From Candidatus Altarchaeum sp. CG2_30_32_3053 (lineage in GTDB: Archaea; Altiarchaeota; Altiarchaeia; Altiarchaeales; Altiarchaeaceae), in the NCBI GenBank assembly GCA_001873845.1, contig MNZY01000071.1, forward strand, positions 1-11,281: 11,281 nucleotides of DNA, in the 5' to 3' direction. Shown here piece by piece: positions 1-6,751 of the stretch. The position numbers and the translations under genes are program-made. The notes under the pieces are model-generated. The model ran no database searches, was not told the origin of the DNA, and saw only the letters and a list, made by a program, of their open reading frames with translations. Each line of letters begins with the position of its first letter. The stretch's first letter is position 1.

Positions 1-197
1 GTTGGATAAAAGGAAAAGACACACTGCAAAAGTTTATTATTGAGCTCTCATCAATAAAAATAGGTAAATTTGTCATTATCGGAAAAGAGATATTTCAGGT
101 TCAGAATAATAACTCAATAAAGGAACTTCTCAAGAAAGCATTTGACATAGTATTTGAATTTGTGGATGATAAAACTATGTGCGGTCTAAATCGTTAA
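1..197 (+). CDS. C-terminal part of an unidentified protein, cut by the window edge
   Basis: The third forward frame is open from base 3 to a TAA at 195-197 and gives 64 residues with no stop. The start lies outside the window. The peptide is lysine- and isoleucine-rich with alternating hydrophobic stretches (for example GKFVIIGKEIF, then KELLKKAFDIVFEFVDD) and ends in KTMCGLNR, which looks like an alpha/beta fold rather than random translation. The other two forward frames stop within the first 45 bases. I do not recognise the family. It converges on the minus-strand protease remnant to its right, with about 150 bases between the two stop codons. Confidence 0.5.
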   Translation, partial: WIKGKDTLQKFIIELSSIKIGKFVIIGKEIFQVQNNNSIKELLKKAFDIVFEFVDDKTMCGLNR

Positions 198-296
198 AAA
201 ATCCCACAAAAACTACAAACTACAAATCCTTCGTGAGATTCAAAAAACTGAGCGTGAAAAAGTTAATTTGTGAGGGGAAGTTGGGCTAAAAAAATA

Positions 297-350
297 TTTT
301 TAAGCAATTAAATTTTTGACCTAAATAATTTAAATTTTTGTAAAATTTTT
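297..350. repeat. Direct repeat R1, left flank of the protease/DUF5678-like cassette
   Basis: This 54-base stretch is closely related to 1079-1132 in the same orientation. The first 21 bases are identical (they include aagcaattaaattttt), the next 11 diverge, then tttaaatttt is shared again, followed by a near-identical tail that needs a one-base gap. R1 ends just outside the protease stop codon at 352-354. R2 ends just outside the nadC stop codon. The two repeats therefore bracket the decayed cassette. Confidence 0.6.
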
Positions 351-351
351 A

Positions 352-808
352 TTATAACACATTCCATACTAATTTATTTTCTTTTCCTAACAAATGAATA
401 TTAAATTCGCCAAACAAATTTCTTCCGATAAGACAATCTATATTTAATTTCGGATGCAATTCTATGCCGGTTATTTCTACTTTTTTCTCCACCCTGCCCA
501 CACCTACAATTCCTTCAAATACAGGAGCGAACACCGACCCATCGGGAATAAATATCTCCTGCTCCCGCAATCTTTTTAGTTTTAATTCTTCACATATATC
601 TCTCGGAGCAGTACAAAAATCAGCACCGGAATCAAAAACACCTATCAGTTCAATAACAGCATTATGGTCATTTTACTGACTTTTTGCAGTAAAATGACTA
701 TACTCGTAAATTTGATAACGGTGCAAAAAGTTAGCAAATTTACTATAATATCTTTATTCATTATTCTGATTGGAAGTATTGTTTTCCTTCTCTGTATTTG
801 AACTCCAT
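352..808 (-). pseudogene. Retropepsin-like (clan AA) aspartic protease, interrupted by an 82-bp repeat
   Basis: The minus-strand frame from 672 to 352 encodes the body of a small retropepsin-like protease. VFDSGADFCTA carries the catalytic D-S/T-G-A signature, a glycine-rich flap-like segment PDGSVFAPVFEG follows, and DCLIGRNLF matches the second conserved hydrophobic-G-R/D motif of the family. The frame opens at a stop codon at 673-675 with no ATG, GTG or TTG before the active site. The only in-frame start (TTG at 570) would remove the catalytic aspartate. A plausible true start is the ATG at 806-808 (MEFKYREGKQYF), which resembles the N-termini of archaeal members, but it is separated from the body by the repeat at 668-749 and by a stop at 761-763. 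The gene lies downstream of the DUF5678-like remnant. Family assignment is good. That it is non-functional is an inference. Confidence 0.7.
668..749. mobile_element. 82-bp double-hairpin repeat, copy 1
   Basis: This block matches 9028-9109 at 81 of 82 positions; the single difference is G at 723 against A at 9083. The flanks are unrelated beyond these limits. It contains a perfect 11-base inverted repeat (TCATTTTACTG / CAGTAAAATGA with an 8-base loop) and a 9-base one (GTAAATTTG / CAAATTTAC). In addition, tttactgactttttgca near the left end matches the reverse complement of the right half at 15 of 17 positions, like an imperfect terminal inverted repeat. It carries no ORF. It sits inside the protease pseudogene. 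Non-autonomous transposable element (MITE) is the best reading; a structured RNA or regulatory repeat is possible. Confidence 0.7.
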
Positions 809-824
809 TTCTGTATTTTTATAA

Positions 825-1054
825 TTATATTGTGTTTAATATAGCAACCGCATCCTTGGAAGGTCCAAGCCGGGGTATAAACATCTTCGTAATTTCTACT
901 TTTTTCTTCACATTTTTTATAACATATATATAACTATCACCAACTGAAATAACCTCACCATTATACCTTGCAATTATTTTGTTAGGGTATTTTTTTCCAG
1001 TTCCTTTTCTATTGCATTGAATGTTTGTATATTATCTTTTGTATCGTCTTCCAT
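825..1054 (-). pseudogene. DUF5678-like small protein with a frameshift in an A7 run
   Basis: The ATG at 1052-1054 opens MEDDTKDNIQTFNAIEKELEK and soon runs into a stop. Shifting frame at the run of seven adenines (complement of 990-996) continues with KYPNKIIARYNGEVISVGDS and ends GPSKDAVAILNTI at a TAA at 825-827. With one added base the whole is 76 residues: an acidic N-terminal helix followed by the pattern YPxKxIAxYxGEVxxxGDS. That pattern resembles DUF5678 proteins, which I recall occurring next to small retropepsin-like proteases, as here. One missing base in the A-run explains the break: real mutation, sequencing error, or a site of transcriptional slippage. The molecular role of the family is not established to my knowledge. 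Confidence 0.6.
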
Positions 1055-1078
1055 TTTTATATTTTTTAGTTTTTGTTC

Positions 1079-1132
1079 TTTTTAAGCAATTAAATTTTTC
1101 ATAGATATAATTTAAATTTTCTGTAAATTTTT
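1079..1132. repeat. Direct repeat R2, right flank of the protease/DUF5678-like cassette
   Basis: This is the partner of 297-350, in the same orientation, and lies a few bases beyond the nadC stop codon. On the minus strand it also falls in a 34-codon ORF (1032-1136) whose ATG is two bases after the nadC stop. The corresponding translation of R1 keeps NLNY and KFNCLK, so the pair might descend from a duplicated gene start rather than from a non-coding repeat. Confidence 0.55.
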
Positions 1133-1138
1133 CCATTT

Positions 1139-1978
1139 TTATTCCTTTATCTCAACAATTCTCAAACTCATATCAATCTGCTTTGCAGAATGTGTCAGGG
1201 CGCCGATTGACAGCACATCAACCCCTGTCTTTGCATAGTCTCTGATATTATTCAAATTTATCCTTCCTGACGCTTCAAACAATAATTTATTGTTTTTCGC
1301 CCTTATTTCTTTGATTGCCCCATCAATTTCACTATAACTCATATTATCAAACATAATAATTTCAGCATAATTTGCGGCTTCCAGTGCATCCTCTTTATTT
1401 CTTACTTCAATTTCTATCTTGTTGGTAAAACTTGCCGACTTTTTTGCCGCTTTTAAGGCGTTCTCAATATTATTGCGAAATAAGGTCAGATGATTGTTCT
1501 TTATTAAAATATTATCCTCCAAATCCATGCGATGTGTATCTCCTCCTCCAATCTCAACCGCTCTTTTTTCGAAATATCTGAATAACGGCGTTGTTTTTCT
1601 TGTTGCCGCTATCCTAATGTTTGGATTTATTTTCTTTGCAATTCTGCAAAATTTATTTGTCATTGTTGCAATTCCACACATCCTTGAAAAAATATCTAAC
1701 GCAGTTCTTTCAACATTTAAAATTTTATGTGAATTTCCTTCTAACACGAACAATGTATCTCCATCTTTAAAATTTTCTCCGTCTTTTACCGCCTGCAATA
1801 CATCTATTTTAAAGGTCTCAAACAAAATTTTTAATTCATAAAAGCCTGCTGTAGTTCCATCCTTTTTTGCAATAATTTTTGCTGTTACTTTCTTCTGCGG
1901 GGTAAATTTTGTTGTTACATCTGTTCCTTCTTCAATGAGCATTTCTATAAATTTTTTCTCTAAAATTTCGGGCAGCAT
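1139..1978 (-). CDS. nadC: Nicotinate-nucleotide pyrophosphorylase (quinolinate phosphoribosyltransferase)
   Basis: NadC converts quinolinate and PRPP to nicotinate mononucleotide, CO2 and pyrophosphate in de novo NAD synthesis, in the cytoplasm. The 279 residues match the usual length and the two-domain layout: an N-terminal mixed alpha/beta domain and a C-terminal phosphoribosyl-binding barrel. Family landmarks in order are NVERTALDIFSRMCGIAT (from residue 88), ATRKTTP (R127, K128), GGGDTHRMDL (H149, R150), NILIKNNHL (K160), EIEV (E191), MFDNMS (D211), FEASGRI (S237, G238) and VDVLSIGALTHS. Together these cover the substrate-binding Arg/Lys/His set and the acidic barrel residues. The ATG at 1976-1978 gives the expected N-terminus, and a TATA-like box lies about 30 bases upstream. 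nadA and nadB are not in the window, so the gene looks monocistronic here. Intact. Confidence 0.96.
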   Translation of the reverse strand: MLPEILEKKFIEMLIEEGTDVTTKFTPQKKVTAKIIAKKDGTTAGFYELKILFETFKIDVLQAVKDGENFKDGDTLFVLEGNSHKILNVERTALDIFSRMCGIATMTNKFCRIAKKINPNIRIAATRKTTPLFRYFEKRAVEIGGGDTHRMDLEDNILIKNNHLTLFRNNIENALKAAKKSASFTNKIEIEVRNKEDALEAANYAEIIMFDNMSYSEIDGAIKEIRAKNNKLLFEASGRINLNNIRDYAKTGVDVLSIGALTHSAKQIDMSLRIVEIKE

Positions 1979-2008
1979 TCTATCAGTTATTTTAAATTTT
2001 TATCAAAC

Positions 2009-2018
2009 TTTTATAAAA
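2009..2018 (-). promoter_or_regulatory. Candidate TATA box for nadC
   Basis: On the minus strand the sequence reads TTTATAAAAG, about 31-40 bases upstream of the nadC ATG at 1978. That is the spacing expected for an archaeal TATA box followed by a short leader. The surrounding DNA is AT-rich, so chance matches are common. Confidence 0.35.
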
Positions 2019-2081
2019 TTAATAATTACACACAAAGAACATAAAAATCAAAAAATTTATAGAGAAAATGCATAAAAAAGA

Positions 2082-2506
2082 TCAGTTGCATTTTAACGAT
2101 TTTAAGAATTCTTCCAATTTGGATTCAAAGTCCTTCCATAAATTTGGCAATTTTTCGGCAAGAGATATCAATTTTTTTTATCTAACATTACTCCATATCC
2201 ATGAATGAAAAAATGACGAAATGCTCTATATTCATCCAATCTCTTCAGAAACTCAAATGAAATTATTTGATGATCGGCTGATAATCTTAATAAATCCATA
2301 TACCAAGATTCTAAAAAACGAATTGATATTTTCATATATTTTAGCGTTCTTTTGAGCATGTTTTTTATTTCATTGTATGTGTTTTGAATAAATGTTGCGA
2401 TAGCTGCTATTTCCACAAAGTTATTTCTTTGTAGGATAATGTTTCCTTTAATGCGTCAAGAGTATAACATACCATTTTTCAGCTTCTATCTCCTGAAGCA
2501 ATTCAT
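2082..2506 (-). pseudogene. hepT: HEPN (HepT-like) RNase toxin, broken by several frameshifts
   Basis: Three minus-strand frames read in order give one HEPN protein of about 140 residues. ELLQEIEAEKWYVI (before about 2465) is followed by LDALKETLSYKEIT, then a long open frame 2168-2416 (VEIAAIATFIQN ... DEYRAFRHFFIHGYGVMLD), then LISLAEKLPNLWKDFESKL ending at the TGA at 2082-2084. The piece RHFFIHGY matches the HepT catalytic pattern R-x4-H-x-Y exactly. The joins each need one added base: near 2465, near 2424 and in the A8 run complementary to 2172-2179. Joining the ATG at 2502-2504 also needs one. That ATG directly follows the TAA of the MNT gene, the usual coupling of these pairs. Family assignment is strong. 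Loss of function is inferred from the breaks. Confidence 0.75.
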
Positions 2507-2770
2507 TTACACTATCTTCATCCATTTCTTTTCAATTATTTGAGTGAACAATGACTTTTTAGATAAATCAACAATATCTGCGGGCTTGGACAACATTCTC
2601 ATCAATTCTCCATAAAATTTAAAAAATATCTCTGGTTTTATTCTGTCAACTGCGAGATCAATATCATTATATTCTTCTTTATTTAACGATGAGCCAAAAA
2701 GATAAATACTATTTACTTTATATTTTTTTGCAAATCTAATAATGATATTTTTGTCTTTTTTACTTATCAT
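2507..2770 (-). CDS. mntA: MNT-type minimal nucleotidyltransferase, antitoxin of a HEPN/MNT pair
   Basis: The 87-residue protein has the minimal nucleotidyltransferase core. FGSSLNKEEYNDIDLAV supplies G26-S27, then D36-x-D38, the metal-binding pair, and PADIVDL supplies the third acidic position near D65/D68. The GS-to-DxD spacing is eight residues. In characterised MntA/HepT (type VII) systems the MNT enzyme adds AMP to a tyrosine of the HEPN toxin and silences it. That this protein does so is inferred from family and position. It starts with ATG at 2768-2770, diverges from polC, and its TAA abuts the start of the HEPN remnant. It is intact while its toxin is not, which is unusual unless it serves another toxin or the HEPN breaks are artefacts. 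Confidence 0.8.
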   Translation of the reverse strand: MISKKDKNIIIRFAKKYKVNSIYLFGSSLNKEEYNDIDLAVDRIKPEIFFKFYGELMRMLSKPADIVDLSKKSLFTQIIEKKWMKIV

Positions 2771-2803
2771 TTTTATTATTCGTCAAAAATAAATTAATAA
2801 ATT

Positions 2804-2826
2804 AAATCTTAAAACAATTAAGATTT
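2804..2826. other. Hairpin-forming inverted repeat in the divergent gap
   Basis: AAATCTTA (2804-2811) and TAAGATTT (2819-2826) are perfect complements around a 7-base loop. It lies between the divergent MNT and polC genes, immediately before the tandem repeat. It could be an operator-like palindrome shared by the two genes; nothing more can be read from it. Confidence 0.4.
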
Positions 2827-2830
2827 TGTT

Positions 2831-2953
2831 TTAACTTAACATTTTAACCTAAACCATTTAACATTTTAACCTAAACCATTTTAACCTAAACCATTTTAAC
2901 CTAAACCATTTAACATTTTAACCTAAACCATTTAACATTTTAACTTAAATCAC
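2831..2953. repeat. Ordered tandem direct repeat upstream of polC
   Basis: The core unit B is ttaacctaaaccatt (15 bases). Unit A is B plus taacatt (22 bases). The order is a degenerate start (2831-2843), A (2844-2865), B (2866-2880), B (2881-2895), A (2896-2917), A (2918-2939), then a degenerate end (2940-2953). The five central units are identical to one another, so the expansion is recent or actively maintained. The complementary strand reads GGTTTAGGTTAAAAT per core. The array ends 8 bases before the polC ATG and so fills the region where its promoter should be. Confidence 0.85.
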
Positions 2954-2961
2954 TTACTGAA

Positions 2962-5900
2962 ATGAATATTTCTGACTATTTTAAATTTATTGCAGAAAAG
3001 GTAGAGGAAGAATACAAAATTTCAGGTGAAGCAAAAGCAAAGAACCTTGACCCCGAAAATTTTGTTGAAGCGGTAAAAAGTAAAAATTTAGCGGAAAGGG
3101 TTGAAGCATTGGTGGGACCTAAAGGAGTTGCATCAGCAATTCAGTACGGAAAAAGCACACGGGAAATTATTGACGAAATTTTGGAAGGAGAGTATGAAGG
3201 CAAAGGCAAGAGCAAAGAACAACTGGCTGAACAGGCGATCAGGACCGGCCTGGCAATTGAAACACAAGGGGTTGTTGCCGCTCCGATAGAAGGAATAAAT
3301 AAAATATCTGTTGAGAAAAATCCTGATAGTACATCCTATCTTTCTATTTATTTTGCTGGTCCGATAAGATCAGCTGGTGGGACCGCTCAGGGTCTAACTG
3401 TCTTAATAACAAATTACATTCAAAACAAACTCGGGCTTGAAGGATACCGGCCATTGGAAGAAGAGGTGGAAAGGTATGTGCACGAAGTTATACTTTATGA
3501 CCGCAGATGTAAGCCGTTGCAGTATTGCCCGACGGAAGAGGAGATAAGAACAATAGTGAAAAATATTCCAGTGTGTGTAGACGGAGACCCGACAGAAGAT
3601 GTTGAGGTTATGGCACACAGGGACATAAAGAGAATTCCGACAAACAATATCAGGGGAGGAGCATGCCTGGTTATAGGGGAAGGACTCGCTTTGAAAGCAA
3701 AGAAACTGGCAAAAAAGGCAGAGGGCTTTAATATTGACTGGGATTTTTTACTGTCTGTTGGAAAAAAAAAGAAAGATGTAAGTGGCGAAGACGATAAGGA
3801 TTATGATGCCTTCATGTCAGAAATTGTCGGCGGAAGACCTATATTTTCATTTTCAAATACTTCTGGCGGATTTCGTTTAAGATACGGAAGGAGCAGGGCA
3901 AGCGGAATTGCGGGAAAATCAATACATCCAGCAGCGATGATTCTTCTTGACGATTTTGTTGCAACAGGAACACAGATAAAGATGGACAAACCAGGAAAAG
4001 GTGCTGTGATTACCTCCTGCGATTCTATTGAACCCCCGATAGTTAAGATGAAAAACGGAGATGTTGTCAAAGTTAAAAACATTGAAATTGCGAGAGCAAT
4101 AAAGAAAGAAACAGATGAAATTTTGTTTTTGGGAGATATTCTCATAACATTCGGTGATTTTTTACAGACAAACACAGCTTTGCTGCCATCCGGCTATGTT
4201 GAAGAATGGTATCAGAAGGATTTAAAGAAGGCAGGAATTGAAAAATGCCTTGCTGAAATATCTGCAATGAGTGCAGCAGAGGCAGTTGAAATTTCTCTGA
4301 AACACAACATTCCTTTACATCCTGCTTACTTATTATTCTGGGATGACTTGGATTTTGAAAGTCATCGTTTGCTGATAAATTTTCTGGGAAACGGAAATTT
4401 AAAGGAAGAAAAATTTTGTGTTCCTTATGATAAAGAAAAAAATGCGAAGGAAAAAAGGACTTTGGAAATTCTCGGAAATGAACATGCCGTGAAAAACGGA
4501 TTTATTGTTATAAAGGATTATGTTTCTTTGCTTTTTCCGCTTGGGATGCTTGAATACTTGGATAAGAAATTTAAATTTAAGACAAATCCTGTTAATGAGG
4601 AACAAAATTATGATGCAGGTCTTCCCTGTGTAAATAAAATTTCAAAGGTAAAGATAATGAAAAAAGCAGGCACCTATATTGGAACAAGGATGGGCAGACC
4701 CGAGAAAGCAAAGGAAAGAAAAATGCAGCCGGCTGTTCATTGTTTATTTCCGATAGGTAAAAACGGAGGGAGGTTACAACTGATAAACGAAGCGATAAAG
4801 AGCAATTATATAAACATTGAAATTTTTGACGGAGTGCAGGTAAGAAAAGAGGATATTAATGTTAAAGAGATATGGGATAAGGCATTGAAAAACCTTAACC
4901 TACCTGCGCCGAATGTAAGATGTGTTGAGGGCTTAATCTCCGCTGAAAAAATTCCTGAAAAAATAGAAAAAGGTATTTTAAGAGCAAAGAACGATGTATT
5001 TATATTTAAGGACGGAACAATAAGATATGATATGACAGATGTTCCGATGACCCATTTTAAACCGAAAGAAATTTTTACCTCTGTTGAAAGATTGAAGGCG
5101 CTTGGATATGACAGGGACTATAAAAATAATCCCCTTATCAGCGATGAGCAGATTTTAGAGTTAAAATGTCAGGATATCATAGTTCCGAAGGAAAGCACAG
5201 ACTATCTTATCAGGGTAACAAAATTTGTTGATGATGAATTATCCCTTTACTATAAAATGCAGCCCTATTACAACATACAAAAAACAGAGGACCTGATTGG
5301 CACAATCGTCGTTGGACTTGCCCCGCACACATCCGCAGGTATAATCGGAAGAATTATCGGATTTTGTGATGCAATGTGCTGTTTTGCTCATCCTCTTTGG
5401 CATACTGCAAAGAGAAGAAACACGGACGGTGACGAGGATGCGATAATGTTGCTGATGGATACTCTGTTAAATTTCTCCAAAAAATTTTTACCTGCATCAA
5501 GAGGCGGAAGAATGGATGCCCCTCTTGTAGTTACAATGACACTGGATGCGAACGAGGTTGATGACGAATCACACAAGGTTGAAGTTGTTGAATCATATCC
5601 CGATGATTTTTACGAATACACACTTAAATCAGTAAATCCGTCCGATGTGAAGGTGAAAAACATTGGAGACCTGTTAAGCACAAATCCATATGAAAATTTA
5701 AACTGGACACATGATAACGGAAATTTAAGCGACGGCGTTAAGCGGACAAAATATGTATTGCTAAAAGACATGAGCAATAAGGTAGATGCACAATTGGGTC
5801 TGGCGGAAAAAATAAGGGCGGTTGATGAAAAAGTTGTTGCGGAAATTCTGGTAAATTCTCACTTTTTGAGGGACATTCAGGGAAATTTACGATCGTTTGG

Positions 5901-6162
5901 CTCGCAAACCGTGAGATGCGGGAAATGTAATACAATATACAGAAGAATTCCGTTAATTGGAAAATGCCCGAATTGCGGGGAAAAGTTAATCCTGACAATT
6001 AATGAGGGCGGAATCAGGAAGTATTTGAAAATTTCAATAGACATATCAGAGAAATATAAACTTAAAAATTATATACTGCAGCGACTTTCAATTTTGAATG
6101 AAAATATTGATTCAATGTTTGTAGAAGCGAAAAAACAGAAAAATTTAAGTCAGTTCTGGTAA
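2962..6162 (+). CDS. polC: DNA polymerase D large catalytic subunit (DP2)
   Basis: DP2 is the polymerising subunit of the archaeal replicative polymerase PolD; it works with the DP1 exonuclease subunit, which is not in this window. The N-terminus (DYFKFIAEKVEEEYKIS) is typical, and FAGPIRSAGGTAQG (from about residue 131) is a strongly conserved family motif. The catalytic segment RRNTDGDEDAIMLLMD holds the metal-binding pair D822 and D824. A zinc ribbon uses C986, C989, C1002 and C1005. The last eight residues, QKNLSQFW, fit the PCNA-interacting box Q-x-x-L-x-x-aromatic-aromatic. At 1066 residues it is at the compact end for DP2, and it lacks the intein that often interrupts the NxDGDED site. 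No Shine-Dalgarno sequence is visible before the ATG, so short-leader or leaderless initiation is likely. Intact. Confidence 0.97.
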   Translation: MNISDYFKFIAEKVEEEYKISGEAKAKNLDPENFVEAVKSKNLAERVEALVGPKGVASAIQYGKSTREIIDEILEGEYEGKGKSKEQLAEQAIRTGLAIETQGVVAAPIEGINKISVEKNPDSTSYLSIYFAGPIRSAGGTAQGLTVLITNYIQNKLGLEGYRPLEEEVERYVHEVILYDRRCKPLQYCPTEEEIRTIVKNIPVCVDGDPTEDVEVMAHRDIKRIPTNNIRGGACLVIGEGLALKAKKLAKKAEGFNIDWDFLLSVGKKKKDVSGEDDKDYDAFMSEIVGGRPIFSFSNTSGGFRLRYGRSRASGIAGKSIHPAAMILLDDFVATGTQIKMDKPGKGAVITSCDSIEPPIVKMKNGDVVKVKNIEIARAIKKETDEILFLGDILITFGDFLQTNTALLPSGYVEEWYQKDLKKAGIEKCLAEISAMSAAEAVEISLKHNIPLHPAYLLFWDDLDFESHRLLINFLGNGNLKEEKFCVPYDKEKNAKEKRTLEILGNEHAVKNGFIVIKDYVSLLFPLGMLEYLDKKFKFKTNPVNEEQNYDAGLPCVNKISKVKIMKKAGTYIGTRMGRPEKAKERKMQPAVHCLFPIGKNGGRLQLINEAIKSNYINIEIFDGVQVRKEDINVKEIWDKALKNLNLPAPNVRCVEGLISAEKIPEKIEKGILRAKNDVFIFKDGTIRYDMTDVPMTHFKPKEIFTSVERLKALGYDRDYKNNPLISDEQILELKCQDIIVPKESTDYLIRVTKFVDDELSLYYKMQPYYNIQKTEDLIGTIVVGLAPHTSAGIIGRIIGFCDAMCCFAHPLWHTAKRRNTDGDEDAIMLLMDTLLNFSKKFLPASRGGRMDAPLVVTMTLDANEVDDESHKVEVVESYPDDFYEYTLKSVNPSDVKVKNIGDLLSTNPYENLNWTHDNGNLSDGVKRTKYVLLKDMSNKVDAQLGLAEKIRAVDEKVVAEILVNSHFLRDIQGNLRSFGSQTVRCGKCNTIYRRIPLIGKCPNCGEKLILTINEGGIRKYLKISIDISEKYKLKNYILQRLSILNENIDSMFVEAKKQKNLSQFW

Positions 6163-6257
6163 GAAAAAATGTTAAATCTACTCTGCCTTCGCGCTTTTAA
6201 TCATTATCATCTTATAAACATTTTTAAATTATTTAAGTCCTTACAAATATTTTTACC

Positions 6258-6289
6258 AAATAAAATTAGAAGTCAAAGAAATTTTATTT
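6258..6289 (+). terminator. AT-only hairpin downstream of polC
   Basis: AAATAAAATT (6258-6267) and AATTTTATTT (6280-6289) can form a 10-base stem with a 12-base loop, about 100 bases after the polC stop and before the convergent minus-strand ORFs. A shorter GC-containing hairpin, GGACA/TGTCC, follows at 6303-6316. Archaeal termination depends mostly on U-tracts, so a terminator role is only a guess. Confidence 0.25.
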
Positions 6290-6322
6290 CATTCAAAAAT
6301 ATGGACAAATCTGTCCGGGTAA

Positions 6323-6469
6323 TTAGAAAATCGCTTTATATAGTGTATGCCTGCCTATTTTAAACCAACATCCATCATCGGGTTTTAAAATTCTTTTTCC
6401 CAAAACTTCCACTGTATGTTTCCTGCCATCCAATTCGAAACATTGATAGAAATTTTTCTGTTTTAACAA
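6323..6469 (-). CDS. Small orphan protein, 48 residues, TTG start
   Basis: The frame runs from a TTG at 6467-6469 to a TAA at 6323-6325, and it is open for only four more codons upstream. The peptide (FYQCFELDGRKHTVEVLGKR, then a tail with DDGCWFKIGRHTLYKAIF) looks coding: alternating beta-strand pattern, aromatic residues at regular spacing and two cysteines. I do not recognise a family. It lies downstream of the truncated PIN gene on the same strand, so it may be a short partner gene or the tail of a longer lost one. No ribosome binding site is visible, and TTG may not be a true start. Confidence 0.35.
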   Translation of the reverse strand: MLKQKNFYQCFELDGRKHTVEVLGKRILKPDDGCWFKIGRHTLYKAIF

Positions 6470-6511
6470 TTCAATATTTGAACTTATCCTTTATGCTTAT
6501 AGTTTTTGCAT

Positions 6512-6745
6512 TTAAATTTCCTTTAATTTTTTGATTTCCAATCCGAACTTTTTTGCGTAATCTTTAACATTCTGTTTATAAAAATGTTCATCCTCGGACA
6601 AGAGAATGCCTGAACCGGAAATTATAGTGATTGCTAAATGAACTGTGTCTGCTACATATATATTAAGTTCATATTCAATGTTTTTGGCAAGCGAAAGAAC
6701 ACACAGAACCGAAAATCTTTGAACTGCATTTATATTAAAAGGCAA
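6512..6745 (-). pseudogene. C-terminal half of a PIN-domain (VapC-like) protein
   Basis: The 77-residue frame has the second half of a PIN fold. VADTVHLAI provides the conserved D-x-x-H-L-A helix (D33), and GSGILLSEDEHFYKQ matches the usual strand with acidic residues before the final helix. The N-terminal half, with the first catalytic aspartate and the glutamate, is missing; only a weak TTG at 6743-6745 can serve as start. Upstream, the frame runs directly into the hairpin at 6752-6772 and the unrelated remnant beyond it, so a rearrangement or insertion joined the pieces there. PIN proteins of this size are Mg-dependent RNases, often VapC toxins. This fragment should be inactive. Confidence 0.65.
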
Positions 6746-6751
6746 AGAAAA

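Noticed and set aside
352..570. A 72-residue protein starting at the TTG at 570
   Set aside because: The same frame continues upstream into the protease active site (DSGAD), so the TTG is internal and not the true gene start.
668..749. Integron attC site (GTTAGCA near 730)
   Set aside because: The matching RYYYAAC partner at the other end is missing, there is no integrase in the window, and the two copies are near-identical in sequence, unlike attC sites.
6169..6363. A 64-codon plus-strand ORF after polC
   Set aside because: The composition is that of AT-rich non-coding DNA, and its end overlaps the more coding-like minus-strand ORF at 6323-6469.
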